A stretch of 64,000 nucleotides of DNA. It comes from Sphingomonas baiyangensis. GTDB lineage: Bacteria > Pseudomonadota > Alphaproteobacteria > Sphingomonadales > Sphingomonadaceae. How positions within the stretch are numbered: position 1 is the first letter of the stretch; each line of letters begins with the position of its first letter. The notes beneath the pieces are model-generated. The model did no database searches and was not told where the DNA came from. It was given only the letters and a program-made list of their open reading frames with translations. A program made the position numbers and the translations under genes. The stretch lies in contig NZ_SWKR01000001.1 in the NCBI RefSeq assembly GCF_005144715.1, positions 576,388 to 640,387 on the forward strand, read 5' to 3'. Below are positions 46,925-55,684 of this stretch, one piece after another.

Positions 46925-48186
46925 TGTCGCTGCTCGCGCACGAACTGCGCCTGTTGCTGCGCCATCGCCTGACGGTCGCAGCGCTCGCACTGCTTGCCGT
47001 CCTCACCATCGCCGCACTGGCCGCGGGCATGGCCGAAACGTCGCGCCAGCATGCCGCCATCGCCGCGATCCCCGCGGCGCAGGCCGAGGATATCGCCGCC
47101 GTCGCCGACTATGTCGACCAGTCGAAGGATGCCGGCAGCGCCGCCTATTACAGCTTCCACCCAACTTGGGACGCGCCCGCCCCGCTCGCCTTCGCGGCGC
47201 TGGGCATGCGTGACGTGTCGCCCTACATGCTGCGTGTGCGCGCGCTGGGGCTCGAGGCGCAAATCTATGACGGCGACACCTTCAATCCCGAGCTTGCCTT
47301 GCCCGGCCGGTTCGATTTCGCGTTCGTGCTCGTCTTTCTCGCGCCGCTGTTCGTGATCGCGCTGTTCCACGACCTCGTCTCGTCCGAGCGCGAGGCGGGA
47401 CGCCAGCGCACGCTCGACGCACTGCCCAACGGCGGCAAGGCGCTGTGGCGCCGGCGCACGGCGCTGCGGTTCGCGCTCGTCTGGGCCACGCTCGCGCTTC
47501 CGTTCACCGCCGCCGCGCTGATCGAAGGCGTTGCGCTGCCGACATTGCTGATCGTCCTCGACCTCATCGCCGCCTATCTCTTCTTCTGGGTCGGCATCGC
47601 CGCGTTGGTCGGACGGTTGCAGTGGAGCTCGGTCGCCAATGCCGCGACGCTTGCGGCCACATGGCTGGTGCTCGTGCTGGTCGTCCCGACGCTGGCAAAC
47701 GTCGCGATCAATCGGGCGATCCCGGTCGATCAGGGGGCTGAGATCGCGCTGGCACAGCGCGAGGCGGTGAATGGCGCATGGGAAATCCCGCGCGAACAGA
47801 CGATGCGGCGCTTCTATGCCAGCCATCCGCAATGGGCCGACTCGCCGCCGCTCGGTACCGAGTTCCACTACAAATGGTATCTCGCCTTCCACCAGAATGG
47901 CGACGCGAGCGTAGCCGGCCGCGTGCAGGCCTATCGCGCCGGGCTCGAGGCACGCGATGCCGCCGGGCGCGCCCTGGGCTGGCTGCTGCCGTCGGTGGGC
48001 GTGCAGGCGTTGCTGACGCGTCTGGCGCAGACCGACCTTACGGCCCAGCTCGCCTATCAGGATCGCGTGCGCGCCTTTCACGCACAGCTGCGCGATTTCT
48101 ACTACGCCTATCTCTTTCGCGACCGGCCGTTCGGCAAGGCCGACTTCGCCCGCGCGCCCAGATTCAAGGACACACCCGATGGCTGA
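46924..48186 (+). CDS. ABC transporter permease, DUF3526 type (second)
   Basis: A 420-residue paralogue of the preceding gene with the same layout: N-terminal helix near 15-38, extracytoplasmic part, helices from about 135 (FDFAFVLVFLAPLFVIALFH, LIVLDLIAAYLFFWVGIAAL, AATWLVLVLVVPTLANVAI), and a C-terminal soluble region ending RFKDTPDG. The two permeases probably form a heterodimer over the single ATPase. ATG 46924 shares a base with the previous stop; the 3' end overlaps the methyltransferase by 8 bases. Confidence 0.82.
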   Translation: MSLLAHELRLLLRHRLTVAALALLAVLTIAALAAGMAETSRQHAAIAAIPAAQAEDIAAVADYVDQSKDAGSAAYYSFHPTWDAPAPLAFAALGMRDVSPYMLRVRALGLEAQIYDGDTFNPELALPGRFDFAFVLVFLAPLFVIALFHDLVSSEREAGRQRTLDALPNGGKALWRRRTALRFALVWATLALPFTAAALIEGVALPTLLIVLDLIAAYLFFWVGIAALVGRLQWSSVANAATLAATWLVLVLVVPTLANVAINRAIPVDQGAEIALAQREAVNGAWEIPREQTMRRFYASHPQWADSPPLGTEFHYKWYLAFHQNGDASVAGRVQAYRAGLEARDAAGRALGWLLPSVGVQALLTRLAQTDLTAQLAYQDRVRAFHAQLRDFYYAYLFRDRPFGKADFARAPRFKDTPDG

Positions 48187-48874
48187 CGGCAACCAGCTCT
48201 TCCTCGACATGTTCAACGATCCCGACGCCATCACGCGCTATGCCGAAGGGCCGCCGCGCTTCACGCCGGGGTTCGAGGCGCTGCACCGGATGAGCGCCAT
48301 CCTGCTCGCCGAGCATATGCCCGTCGACGGCCATCTGCTCGTTCTCGGCGCGGGGGGCGGGCTCGAGTTGAAGGCCTTTGCCGCCGCACAACCCGGCTGG
48401 CGTTTCACCGGCGTCGATCCGGCGGGCCCGATGCTCGATCTCGCCCGCGTCACGATGGGCTCGCACGCCGATCGCGCCACGCTGATCGAGGGCAAGATCG
48501 ACGCCGCGCCCGACGGCCCGTTCGACGGCGCGACCTGCCTCCTCACGCTACACTTCCTGCCGCGTGATGCGCGGACGCAGACGCTGCGCGAGATGCGCCG
48601 CCGTATGAAACCGGGCGCGCCGCTCGTCGTCGCCCATTCGAGCTTCCCGCAGGACGAACCGGCACGCGCGCGCTGGCTCGATCGCTATGCCGCCTATGCC
48701 CTCGCATCGGGCGCCGACCCCGCGCAAGTCGAGCAGGCGCGTGCCGCCGTCGGCGCCAGCCTCGCGCTGCTGACGCCCGAACAGGACGAAGCCTGCCTGC
48801 GCGACGCCGGGTTCGACGCCGTCGACCTGTTCTACGCCGCCTTCACCTGGCGCGGCTGGACGGCGCGGGCCTGA
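48179..48874 (+). CDS. Class I SAM-dependent methyltransferase
   Basis: A 231-residue methyltransferase: motif I LLVLGAGGGLELKAFAA near residue 54, acidic motif FTGVDPAGPMLDLAR near 77, motif IV GATCLLTLHFLPRD near 116 and post-motif MKPGAPLVVAHSSF. Small-molecule type; substrate unknown. Because it is translationally coupled to the second permease, it may modify the transported compound or a precursor. Confidence 0.85.
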   Translation: MADGNQLFLDMFNDPDAITRYAEGPPRFTPGFEALHRMSAILLAEHMPVDGHLLVLGAGGGLELKAFAAAQPGWRFTGVDPAGPMLDLARVTMGSHADRATLIEGKIDAAPDGPFDGATCLLTLHFLPRDARTQTLREMRRRMKPGAPLVVAHSSFPQDEPARARWLDRYAAYALASGADPAQVEQARAAVGASLALLTPEQDEACLRDAGFDAVDLFYAAFTWRGWTARA

Positions 48875-49111
48875 GGCGCGGATATCGACGACGATCCGGA
48901 AGCCTGCTGTCATACCGTCCGCGCTGACGTCGGCGACGTCGTCAACAAGGCGACGTTGTTGATCTTCCGCTATCGCAACTGCACGGGCGGCATGCCAGCC
49001 AACGATAAGGTTCGTGCCTTCATAAGTGACTGGCGCACCCGGCATGAAAGCGATGGGCACTACGATTGTTGGGAAATTTGCCTTCTGTATTCAGGAGCGG
49101 CTGAAGACTAA
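48875..49111 (+). pseudogene. Open frame without start: probable gene remnant
   Basis: Directly after the methyltransferase stop, 78 codons stay open in the same frame to TAA at 49109-49111. The translation includes EACCHTVRADVGDVV, FRYRNCTGG, VRAFISDWRTRHESDGHYD and CWEICLLYSG: rich in Cys, His and Tyr, with AT-rich codons (gat tgt tgg gaa att) unlike nearby genes. The first ATG (48992) would give only 39 residues with no Shine-Dalgarno. I read it as the 3' remnant of a transferred or deleted gene; family not recognised. 49112-49172 shows nothing. Confidence 0.35.
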
Positions 49112-49172
49112 CGCTTGAAAGGATCTAACCCACCATCCCCGTTCAGGTGATCCGCCCGTGAAGCACATCACT

Positions 49173-49493
49173 TCAGGCTGGCTCGCAGAACGCCGAGATT
49201 TCGCTCAGCATCGTTTGCGCGTCGACGACGTAGCCGTCCCAGTCGTGGCCGATGCGCTGGGTGGTCCATGCCAGGCTGTGCGCCTTCCAGCGGCCGAGAA
49301 GGTCGCTGGCCATGTCGCGCCGACGAGGGCCGCAGAGCTGTTCGAGCATCAGGAGCGTGAACAGGCGGCGCATCAGCTCCCAGCGAATCGACGAAAGCGC
49401 GCAGGCAGCCGGCGGCGCGGCCGTGCCGATCATGGCCAGCAGGCGATTGGCCAGCCGTTTCACTTCCTGCCGGTCGTGGTCGATATCCTGCAT
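49173..49493 (-). CDS. Hypothetical helical protein
   Basis: A 106-residue protein, predicted all-helical (MQDIDHDRQEVKRLANRLLA; IRWELMRRLFTLLMLEQLCG; LGRWKAHSLAWTTQRIGHDW). ATG 49493 has GAGGG upstream. No signal peptide, no membrane helix. I do not recognise the family. It lies alone between the remnant at 48875-49111 and the receiver gene at 49611, with 117 bases on that side in which I see nothing notable. Confidence 0.6.
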   Translation of the reverse strand: MQDIDHDRQEVKRLANRLLAMIGTAAPPAACALSSIRWELMRRLFTLLMLEQLCGPRRRDMASDLLGRWKAHSLAWTTQRIGHDWDGYVVDAQTMLSEISAFCEPA

Positions 49494-49610
49494 TCTGCCC
49501 TCGCGTCGTATGAGCGCGACAGGCGCTGCGCCGCGTTAAGGCAAGCCTATCGCAGCGACGGGGGATGACCGCTCTTCGACCAAGGTCGTACGGATCGCGA
49601 ACCTTTGCCT

Positions 49611-50000
49611 TCAGACTCCGGCCATGATCGTGCGCAGATCGGCCGCGAGCCGCAGCGGGTCGAACGGCTTGACGATGACCCCCCTGGCGCCGGCGGCCAT
49701 ATAGGCCTCGATATCGGTCGCCTGCGCGCGCGCCGTCATGAGCACCACGGGGACCGCGGCCGCGGCATCCGTGCGGCTGGCGATGATCCGCATCAGTTCG
49801 GTGCCCGCCGTTTCGGGCATCATCACGTCGAATACGAAAAGGTCGAACGCGTCCGGCTCGGCGTCGATCAGCGCGAGCGCTTCGCGGGCCGATTCGACGT
49901 CGATCACCGACAGGTCGTTGTCGAGGCGGAGCGACAGGGTGGCGATGCGGCGAACGTCGCGATCGTCGTCGACGTACAGGATCCGAAGCGGGCCTGGCAT
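49611..50000 (-). CDS. Single-domain response regulator (receiver only)
   Basis: A 129-residue receiver: acidic pair in ILYVDDDRDVRRIA, phosphoacceptor Asp in LFVFDVMMPETAGTEL near residue 59, Thr in VVLMTARAQ and Lys in GVIVKPFDPLRL. There is no output domain, so it probably acts as a phosphate relay or by binding a partner. It starts one base after the hybrid kinase stop, in the same operon. Confidence 0.9.
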   Translation of the reverse strand: MPGPLRILYVDDDRDVRRIATLSLRLDNDLSVIDVESAREALALIDAEPDAFDLFVFDVMMPETAGTELMRIIASRTDAAAAVPVVLMTARAQATDIEAYMAAGARGVIVKPFDPLRLAADLRTIMAGV

Positions 50001-52445
50001 TCAGACCTCCTGATTCGCGTGATCGACGACCTTGCGGATGATCGAACGAAGCTCGGGCAATGTCGTCCGCGATTTGGTGACGACGGCGGCGGCGCGGCCC
50101 ACCAGTTCCGCCGATACCGCCTGGGCGGAGTGCACGATGACCGGGATCGGCCTACCCGATGTGTCGACGAGGTCGGGCAGCAGGTCGACCCCGCTCCCGT
50201 CGGGTAGCGCGAGATCGAGGATGACGATGTCGGGCTCGCGTTCGCGCAGCATGCGGCGAGCGGTGGCCAGGTCGGGCGCCGTCAGCACTTCACCTTCGCC
50301 CGCCATCGCGGCGACGACTACCTGACCGAGATCGCGATCGTCCTCGACCTGGAGGATGAGGTTGCCGCTCCGCTGCCGGCGCCGGGCCCGCGCCTGCGAC
50401 AATGTCGCCTGGATCGCCGCTTCATCGATCGGCTTGGCGAACCACGCGATGATGTCGAACGGCAACGCGGCTTCGGTTTCGAGCAGCGCCTGCGAGACGA
50501 TCGCGCACGGCGCAGGGCCAAGGTCGGGATCGCGATTGAGCCACGCCCAGAACTCGTCCTGCCGCTCCGCCGCCATGTCCAGATCGAACAGGATGAGTGC
50601 GGGGGGCGTTGCCGAGCGCGCCGCGCGCTCGACCGCCTTGATCGTCGCGACAGGTTCGAGGATCGCCCCATCCGCCTCGGCGATGGCCGAGATGCGGGCG
50701 ATCGTTTCGGCGTCCTGCGACAGGAGCAGGAGGCGGTCCCGGCTGGCGTGCCTTATGCGATCGAGCGCGATCACGAAGCGTGCTCCGCCGCCGGGCGCAT
50801 CCTCGTACCACACCGACCCGTTATGGGCGCCGACGATCTCGCGCACGATTGCAAGGCCAAGGCCGGTCCCGCTCGCCTGGTCGGCGGGCGCCTGGCCGAA
50901 CCGGTCGAAAATCCGGTCGCGAAATTCGGTCGGGACGCCCGCGCCTTCGTCGGTGATCGTCAGCAAGGCACGCCCGTTCTCCGATCGCGTGGCGATCGTG
51001 ACGCTCGACCTTTCCGGTGCGTGGCGCACCGCGTTCGACAGGAGATTGCCCGCCGCCTGGATCAGGCGCTGACGGTCGGCGGCGACGATCAGTGGCGCCT
51101 CGTGCGTTTCGACGGCGATGCCGATTCCCCGCGCGGCCGCTGACCCGCGATAGCTTTCGGTCGTCTCCGCCGCGATCGCGCCGAGATCGGCCTCGGCGAT
51201 GTCGAGCGTCATGGCTCCCTGGCTCAGCTTGTCGAGATCGAGGATGTCGTTGGTCAAGCGGATGAGCCGCCGGGCGTTGTTCTCGGCTATCTCCACCAGT
51301 TCCCGGGCCATCTCCGGCAGATCCCCGGCGGAGCCCGCACGCAGCAGCCCCAACGAGCCGACGACCGAGGTAAGCGGCGTACGCAGCTCGTGGCTGACGG
51401 TGGCGATGAAGTCGCTCTTCATCCGCTCGACCGCCTTGCGCTCCGACACGTCTCGCAGCGATGCGACGACGTGAAGTCCATCGGGCAATGGCATCAGGCC
51501 GAGCGATATGTCGACGGGTACGTGCCGGCCGTCGCTCGCCACTGCCAGACGATCGACCAGCATCGGCGTCGCGATGCCGTCCTCGCTCGCGCCCAGCCGC
51601 TCGTGAAACGTGCCTTCGCCGGCGGCGATGTCGAGGATGGTCGACACGTCGCGCCGCTCGATCTCGGCAGGTCGGTAGCCCAGCAGGCGAGCGGTTGCCG
51701 CATTGATCTGCTCGATCGATCCGCTTGGATTGAAGATGATGATCGCGTCGCTCGTGCTCTCGAGAATGGCCCGGTGCCGGGCCGACGCCGCTTGCGCAGC
51801 CAGCGACGCGGCCCATCGCTGCGCGCGCAGCCGCCAGAGCACGACGAGCCCGACGAGAAGCGCTGCGGTGACGACGGCGACCAGCGCCCAGGCCTGGCGC
51901 TGGATCGACCGGCTGCGGGCTTCGAAGCGAGCGCTGGCTCGCGCGATCTCGCGGTCGCTCCGCGCGATCTGCGCGTCCATCAGCCGTTCGATTCGCGTCA
52001 TCAGCGCAAGGCCTTCGCCATCGGCGATGCGTTCGGTCGCGCGTTCCCACTCGCCGGCCGCGCCCAGCGACAGCACCTGATCCATCTCCTCGAACTTGGC
52101 CGCGACGATCTCGCCTACCGCCGCATCGCCGGTCAGCGAGCGGTAGCGCGCCACTTCTGCATCGACGGTCGAGCGCGCCGGCTGAAATGGCACGAGAAAT
52201 CGCGGATCGCGCGTGAGCACATAGCCGCGCTGGGCGGTTTCCGCCTGCCGCAACGCAGCCCGCAGGCCGAGCGCCGTCGCGGTCACCTCGCCGCTGTCGC
52301 GCGCCATGCGCCGTGCATCGTCGGCGCGCGAATATTCGGCGCCGAGAAACCACGCGAATGCAACGAGGATCGCCGGGATCAGTACCGCGAGCGCGACGAA
52401 GAGCAGGGGAGACGGTGCGGTGGATGCAAGGACGGGCCGGTTCAT
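50001..52445 (-). CDS. Hybrid sensor histidine kinase (CHASE3-PAS-HisKA-HATPase-REC-REC)
   Basis: An 814-residue kinase. TM about 14-34, CHASE3-type periplasmic domain about 38-180 (RGYVLTRDPRFLVPFQPA), TM about 186-206, PAS about 222-330 (ILESTSDAIIIFNPSGSIEQ), HisKA with SDFIATVSHELRTPLTSVV near 345, HATPase to about 560 ([34 protein letters not shown]). First receiver (about 565-685) has LFDLDM but lacks the N-terminal acidic pair, so it may not be phosphorylated; second (about 692-810) is complete (VEDDRDL, VILDLALPDGSG, VTKSRT). Overlaps the NarL-type regulator by 4 bases. Confidence 0.9.
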   Translation of the reverse strand: MNRPVLASTAPSPLLFVALAVLIPAILVAFAWFLGAEYSRADDARRMARDSGEVTATALGLRAALRQAETAQRGYVLTRDPRFLVPFQPARSTVDAEVARYRSLTGDAAVGEIVAAKFEEMDQVLSLGAAGEWERATERIADGEGLALMTRIERLMDAQIARSDREIARASARFEARSRSIQRQAWALVAVVTAALLVGLVVLWRLRAQRWAASLAAQAASARHRAILESTSDAIIIFNPSGSIEQINAATARLLGYRPAEIERRDVSTILDIAAGEGTFHERLGASEDGIATPMLVDRLAVASDGRHVPVDISLGLMPLPDGLHVVASLRDVSERKAVERMKSDFIATVSHELRTPLTSVVGSLGLLRAGSAGDLPEMARELVEIAENNARRLIRLTNDILDLDKLSQGAMTLDIAEADLGAIAAETTESYRGSAAARGIGIAVETHEAPLIVAADRQRLIQAAGNLLSNAVRHAPERSSVTIATRSENGRALLTITDEGAGVPTEFRDRIFDRFGQAPADQASGTGLGLAIVREIVGAHNGSVWYEDAPGGGARFVIALDRIRHASRDRLLLLSQDAETIARISAIAEADGAILEPVATIKAVERAARSATPPALILFDLDMAAERQDEFWAWLNRDPDLGPAPCAIVSQALLETEAALPFDIIAWFAKPIDEAAIQATLSQARARRRQRSGNLILQVEDDRDLGQVVVAAMAGEGEVLTAPDLATARRMLREREPDIVILDLALPDGSGVDLLPDLVDTSGRPIPVIVHSAQAVSAELVGRAAAVVTKSRTTLPELRSIIRKVVDHANQEV

Positions 52446-53080
52446 GCCAACGCCTCGTCACCCAGATCACCCATGAGCGATTGCAGCGCCAGCAGCGCCT
52501 GCGCGCGATTGACGACCCCCAGGCGGCGAAAGATCGCGGTCATGTGCGCCTTTACCGTCGCCTCGGTGATGTCGAGCGCGGCGGCGATGCGCTTGTTCGA
52601 TTCGCCGCTACCCATCGCGAACAGCACACGGCGCTGTGCTTCGGAAAGCCCGGCGATCCGATCGCGCAGTGGCGCGCCGGCATCCTCGAATACGGCCGGA
52701 AACCCCGCCTCTCCCGCAGCGATACCGCGAATCTGCCGCGCCAGCGTGTCGAGCGGCTCGCGCTTGCCCAGGAACCCCGCTGCGCCAAGCGACCGGGCGA
52801 TGCCGACCAGCTTCGGGTCTTCGCGCGCCGTAATCACCACGATACGCGCTTCGGGCAGCGCAAACTGCAGGCGCAGAAACCCCGAGAAGCCGCGCGCGTC
52901 GGGAAGTAACAGATCGAGCAGCAGCATGCGATAGTTCGGATACCGGGCGATCCGCGTCTCGGCCTCGGCGATCGAACCGGCCGAATCCACGGCGATGCCG
53001 GGCATTGCCAGCCGCACCGCCATGGCCAGACCTTCTCGTGTCAGCGGATGGTCGTCCGCTATAAGGACGCGCTCGCTCAT
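52442..53080 (-). CDS. NarL/FixJ-family response regulator
   Basis: A 212-residue regulator: receiver with VLIADDHPLTREGL, phosphoacceptor in MLLLDLLLPDARGFSG near residue 55, IVVITARED and GFLGKREPLDTLA; LuxR-type helix-turn-helix near 140-205 with LSEAQRRVLFAMGSGESNKR and VKAHMTAIFRRLGVVNRAQA. It is the first gene of a three-gene minus operon with the hybrid kinase and single receiver. Targets are unknown; the Csu pilus operon beyond the divergent Hpt gene is a candidate by position only. Confidence 0.9.
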   Translation of the reverse strand: MSERVLIADDHPLTREGLAMAVRLAMPGIAVDSAGSIAEAETRIARYPNYRMLLLDLLLPDARGFSGFLRLQFALPEARIVVITAREDPKLVGIARSLGAAGFLGKREPLDTLARQIRGIAAGEAGFPAVFEDAGAPLRDRIAGLSEAQRRVLFAMGSGESNKRIAAALDITEATVKAHMTAIFRRLGVVNRAQALLALQSLMGDLGDEALA

Positions 53081-53094
53081 CCGTCGCCTCCTTC

Positions 53095-53111
53095 CCGAGG
53101 ATATACCTCGG
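53095..53111. promoter_or_regulatory. Palindrome upstream of the NarL-type regulator
   Basis: ccgagg-atata-cctcgg has perfect 6-bp arms about a 5-base AT centre, 14 bases before the regulator start and 53 bases before the divergent Hpt gene. LuxR-type regulators bind short inverted repeats, so autoregulation is possible. Confidence 0.35.
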
Positions 53112-53163
53112 TGTTTTCAGTGTTCTGCAATATTGTCGCGCACTATTCTTCAATGCAGATCAT

Positions 53164-53784
53164 ATGTCCATCGAAAGGACGGTCGATTTCAGCATGGCAC
53201 GATCGCATGTGACCGACCCGCCCCGATTGCTCGTAGCGATCCGCGACGACATTCCGGCACGGCACGATCGTGTGGGCGCGCTGGTGCGTGCGTGCGGCGG
53301 CACGATTGCGGGTGTGGCCGACGATGCGGATCTCTGGCTGGTCGCCGGGCGGGCGGCCACCGCGCCGACGGATGTGCCGCTGCTGACCTATGCCGGCATC
53401 GATGCAGCCGGAAACTCTCCCGACCTTCCATGTCCCGACGATCAGGATGCCTTTTGCGAAGCGCTTGCGCCATGGCTCGATCGCGGTGCGGCGTTCGGAC
53501 GCATGACCGCGCTGTTCGGCGATGCCGCGATGGTGCCGATGGCAGCGCGCCTTGCCGACGATCTTGATCGATTGATAGCCGGGCAGGCGATCGACCACGC
53601 CGACCTGCACAAACTGGGCGGCTTCGCAGGCACGCTGGGCTTTCGCCGTCTGGCGCATTGCACGGAGCGTTTGTCTCTGAGCGCTCGATCCTATCTTCCG
53701 GCCGCGCGGCGCGAGGCCGATCGGGCACGTGCAATCGTTCGCGCATATCTTCGGAATCGGGCGAAGCCTACGACCTTGGTCTAA
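53164..53784 (+). CDS. Hpt-domain phosphotransfer protein
   Basis: A 206-residue protein. The C-terminal part (about 108-206) is an Hpt four-helix domain with the phosphorylatable-His motif DLHKLGGFAGTLGFRRLA, where the His near residue 143 and following G-G-x-x-G-T-L-G match the family. The N-terminal half (LLVAIRDDIPARHDRVGALV ... LLTYAGIDAAGN) may be a degenerate receiver: it lacks a clear phosphoacceptor. It is divergent from the kinase operon over 83 bases and would provide the missing phosphotransfer partner for its receivers. ATG 53194 is an alternative start. Confidence 0.75.
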   Translation: MSIERTVDFSMARSHVTDPPRLLVAIRDDIPARHDRVGALVRACGGTIAGVADDADLWLVAGRAATAPTDVPLLTYAGIDAAGNSPDLPCPDDQDAFCEALAPWLDRGAAFGRMTALFGDAAMVPMAARLADDLDRLIAGQAIDHADLHKLGGFAGTLGFRRLAHCTERLSLSARSYLPAARREADRARAIVRAYLRNRAKPTTLV

Positions 53785-53872
53785 ATGGTGGCGTCGACAG
53801 TGCACGGCAAAAGAGGTCGTTAACCCGGTTCGGCGAGCCAAGCCTCCATCGCATTTCCGCGAGGGGGTATTC

Positions 53873-54424
53873 ATGATCGACCACCGCTTCATTTCGCTTC
53901 GCCGAGCCGTTGCCGCCGCATTGGCGGTCCTGCCGATCGCGATCGCCGCGACGCCTGCCGCAGCGCAGACCGCGACGGGCACGATCGGCGTAGAGCTGAC
54001 CGTCACCAACGCCTGCGTCGTCAACGATTCGACGACGCTTCAGTCGACGCTCGGCACCGTCGGCGACGTGAACTTCGGCACGCAGCCGGGCACGTTCCAG
54101 ACCGTGGACGGCGAGCTTGTCGGCAATGTGGGGGCGTTGTCGATCCGCTGTTCGCCCGATGCCTCGCCGACGCTGACGATCGGGTCGGGCAGCAACGACA
54201 ATGCCGGCGTGCGGCGCATGATTTCCGGCAGCGCGACGATTCCCTACCGGCTCTACACCAACGCCTCGCGCGACAACGAGATCACGATCGGTCGCCAGAT
54301 GTCGCTCGGCCCGGCAACGACCGCGCCGATCGTCGTGCCGATCTATGCACGCGCCAGCAATCCCGGCGGCATTGCCCGCGCGGGGCGCTACACCGACACC
54401 GTCCAGATCACGCTCGCCTGGTAA
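53873..54424 (+). CDS. Spore coat U domain protein, major pilin (CsuA/B-like)
   Basis: A 183-residue exported protein: signal peptide ending ATPAAAQ, then an SCPU domain with ELTVTNACVVNDSTTL, VNFGTQPG, LSIRCSPDASPTLTIG and the closing AGRYTDTVQITLAW, the family-typical last strand (Y-x-D-T-x-x-x-x-L-x-W). Archaic Csu pilins are built by donor-strand exchange; this first and longest-spaced gene probably encodes the major subunit. GAGGGGG precedes the ATG. 53785-53872 should contain the promoter; no clear -35/-10 pair is seen. Confidence 0.85.
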   Translation: MIDHRFISLRRAVAAALAVLPIAIAATPAAAQTATGTIGVELTVTNACVVNDSTTLQSTLGTVGDVNFGTQPGTFQTVDGELVGNVGALSIRCSPDASPTLTIGSGSNDNAGVRRMISGSATIPYRLYTNASRDNEITIGRQMSLGPATTAPIVVPIYARASNPGGIARAGRYTDTVQITLAW

Positions 54425-54429
54425 CTCCG

Positions 54430-54933
54430 GTGCGTGCCCTCCCGGTCGCCATCTGCTGTGCCGCCGCCCTCCCGGCTCCGGCGGCGGCGCAGACGACGCA
54501 AAGCTTCACCGTCGGCGCGACGATCGTTCCCGGTTGCCGGGTCGAGACGATGGCAGGCGGCGACTGGGGGCGGATCAATCTCGGCAGCGTGCCGGGCACC
54601 GCTTCGGGAACGGTAGAGGCGGACCTGATCGCCGCCGGCACCGGCATCGCCATCGAATGCACGCCCGGCACTACCGCGAGCGTGCGCGCCGATGCCGGTC
54701 AGAACGCCTCGGGCGGCGTTCGCGCGCTGGCGCGGACGGCCGGGGGTGCGACGCGGCTTCCCTATCGACTGATCCTCGAAGGGGGCAGCGAATGGACGAC
54801 GCAGGCGATCGCGCTCGATTTCACGTCGGCGACGCCGGTTCGGCGCCTGCCCATCAGAGGTCGCGCAGTACTGCCCGGCGCGCTTGCGGCCGGACGCTAC
54901 GTCGACACCGTGAACATCACCATCAGCTGGTAA
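54430..54933 (+). CDS. Spore coat U domain protein, minor pilin
   Basis: A 167-residue SCPU protein: signal peptide RALPVAICCAAALPAPAAAQ, QSFTVGATIVPGCRV, GRINLGSVPGTASG, IAIECTPGTTAS and the end AAGRYVDTVNITISW. Starts with GTG 54430, 5 bases after the previous stop. Probably a minor subunit or initiator in the pilus; Acinetobacter has three such subunits before the chaperone, here two. Confidence 0.82.
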   Translation: MRALPVAICCAAALPAPAAAQTTQSFTVGATIVPGCRVETMAGGDWGRINLGSVPGTASGTVEADLIAAGTGIAIECTPGTTASVRADAGQNASGGVRALARTAGGATRLPYRLILEGGSEWTTQAIALDFTSATPVRRLPIRGRAVLPGALAAGRYVDTVNITISW

Positions 54934-54949
54934 TCCTGGGAGTTTCGCC

Positions 54950-55660
54950 ATGTGCTTTCGCCTGATCGCCGCCGTCGCGGCGTTCGCTTCGCCGTCGCTT
55001 GCGCACGCGCAAAGCGCCATCGTGCTGTGGCCTACCGATCCGCGCATCGTCGCGACCGAACAGGCGACCGCGCTTTGGCTCGAGAACCACGGCAAGGAGC
55101 CGGTAACGCTTCAGATTCGAGCGCAAGACTGGACGCAGGCCGGCGGTGCAAACCAGGAAGGCCCCACACAGGCGGTCATCAGCAGCCCGCCGATCGCGAC
55201 GATTGCGCCGGGCGAGCGGCAGCTCGTGCGCGTCATCCGTCGCGGTTCTGCGCCGGTGGGCGAAAAGGCGTACCGCCTGCTCGTCGACGAGCTTCCGAAG
55301 CCCGCGCCCGCCACCGAAGGCGGCGTTGCCGCACGCCTGTCGGTCCAGATGCGCTATTCGCTGCCGCTCTTCACCTATGGCGAGGCGGCCGACGGCTTGA
55401 CGCCGCAGCTTCGCTCGGCGGTGCGGCTGGTCGACGGCAAGCGCTGGATCGAGATCAGCAACTCGGGCTCGCGCCACGCGCGGCTGACCGACCTGCGCGT
55501 CGGCAGCGGGGCGGCGGTGCGTACGGTACAGGCGGGTCTGGTCGGCTATGTCCTGCCTGGCGCGACGATGCGCTGGCCGCTGCCCGACGACTTCGTCGCG
55601 CCAGCCCCGATCACCATCGGCGTCAATGGCGCCGATCTGTCGCTTTCGATCTCGGCCTGA
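54950..55660 (+). CDS. Periplasmic pilus chaperone (CsuC-like)
   Basis: A 236-residue PapD-like chaperone: signal peptide LIAAVAAFASPSLAHAQ, N-terminal Ig strand VLWPTDPRIVATEQATALWL, PPIATIAPGERQLVRVIRRG (conserved Arg/Lys near residue 90), and EKAYRLLVDELPKP, followed by the second Ig domain. It delivers pilins to the usher. Sits between the pilins and the usher in operon order. Confidence 0.9.
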   Translation: MCFRLIAAVAAFASPSLAHAQSAIVLWPTDPRIVATEQATALWLENHGKEPVTLQIRAQDWTQAGGANQEGPTQAVISSPPIATIAPGERQLVRVIRRGSAPVGEKAYRLLVDELPKPAPATEGGVAARLSVQMRYSLPLFTYGEAADGLTPQLRSAVRLVDGKRWIEISNSGSRHARLTDLRVGSGAAVRTVQAGLVGYVLPGATMRWPLPDDFVAPAPITIGVNGADLSLSISA

Positions 55661-55684
55661 CACGGACGCGCGGGGGGCACGGGC

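Noticed and set aside
48548..49060. Minus-strand frame of 170 codons overlapping the methyltransferase 3' end
   Set aside because: Most of it is antisense to a clear methyltransferase and it has no recognisable domain; the intergenic part is better explained by the + strand remnant.
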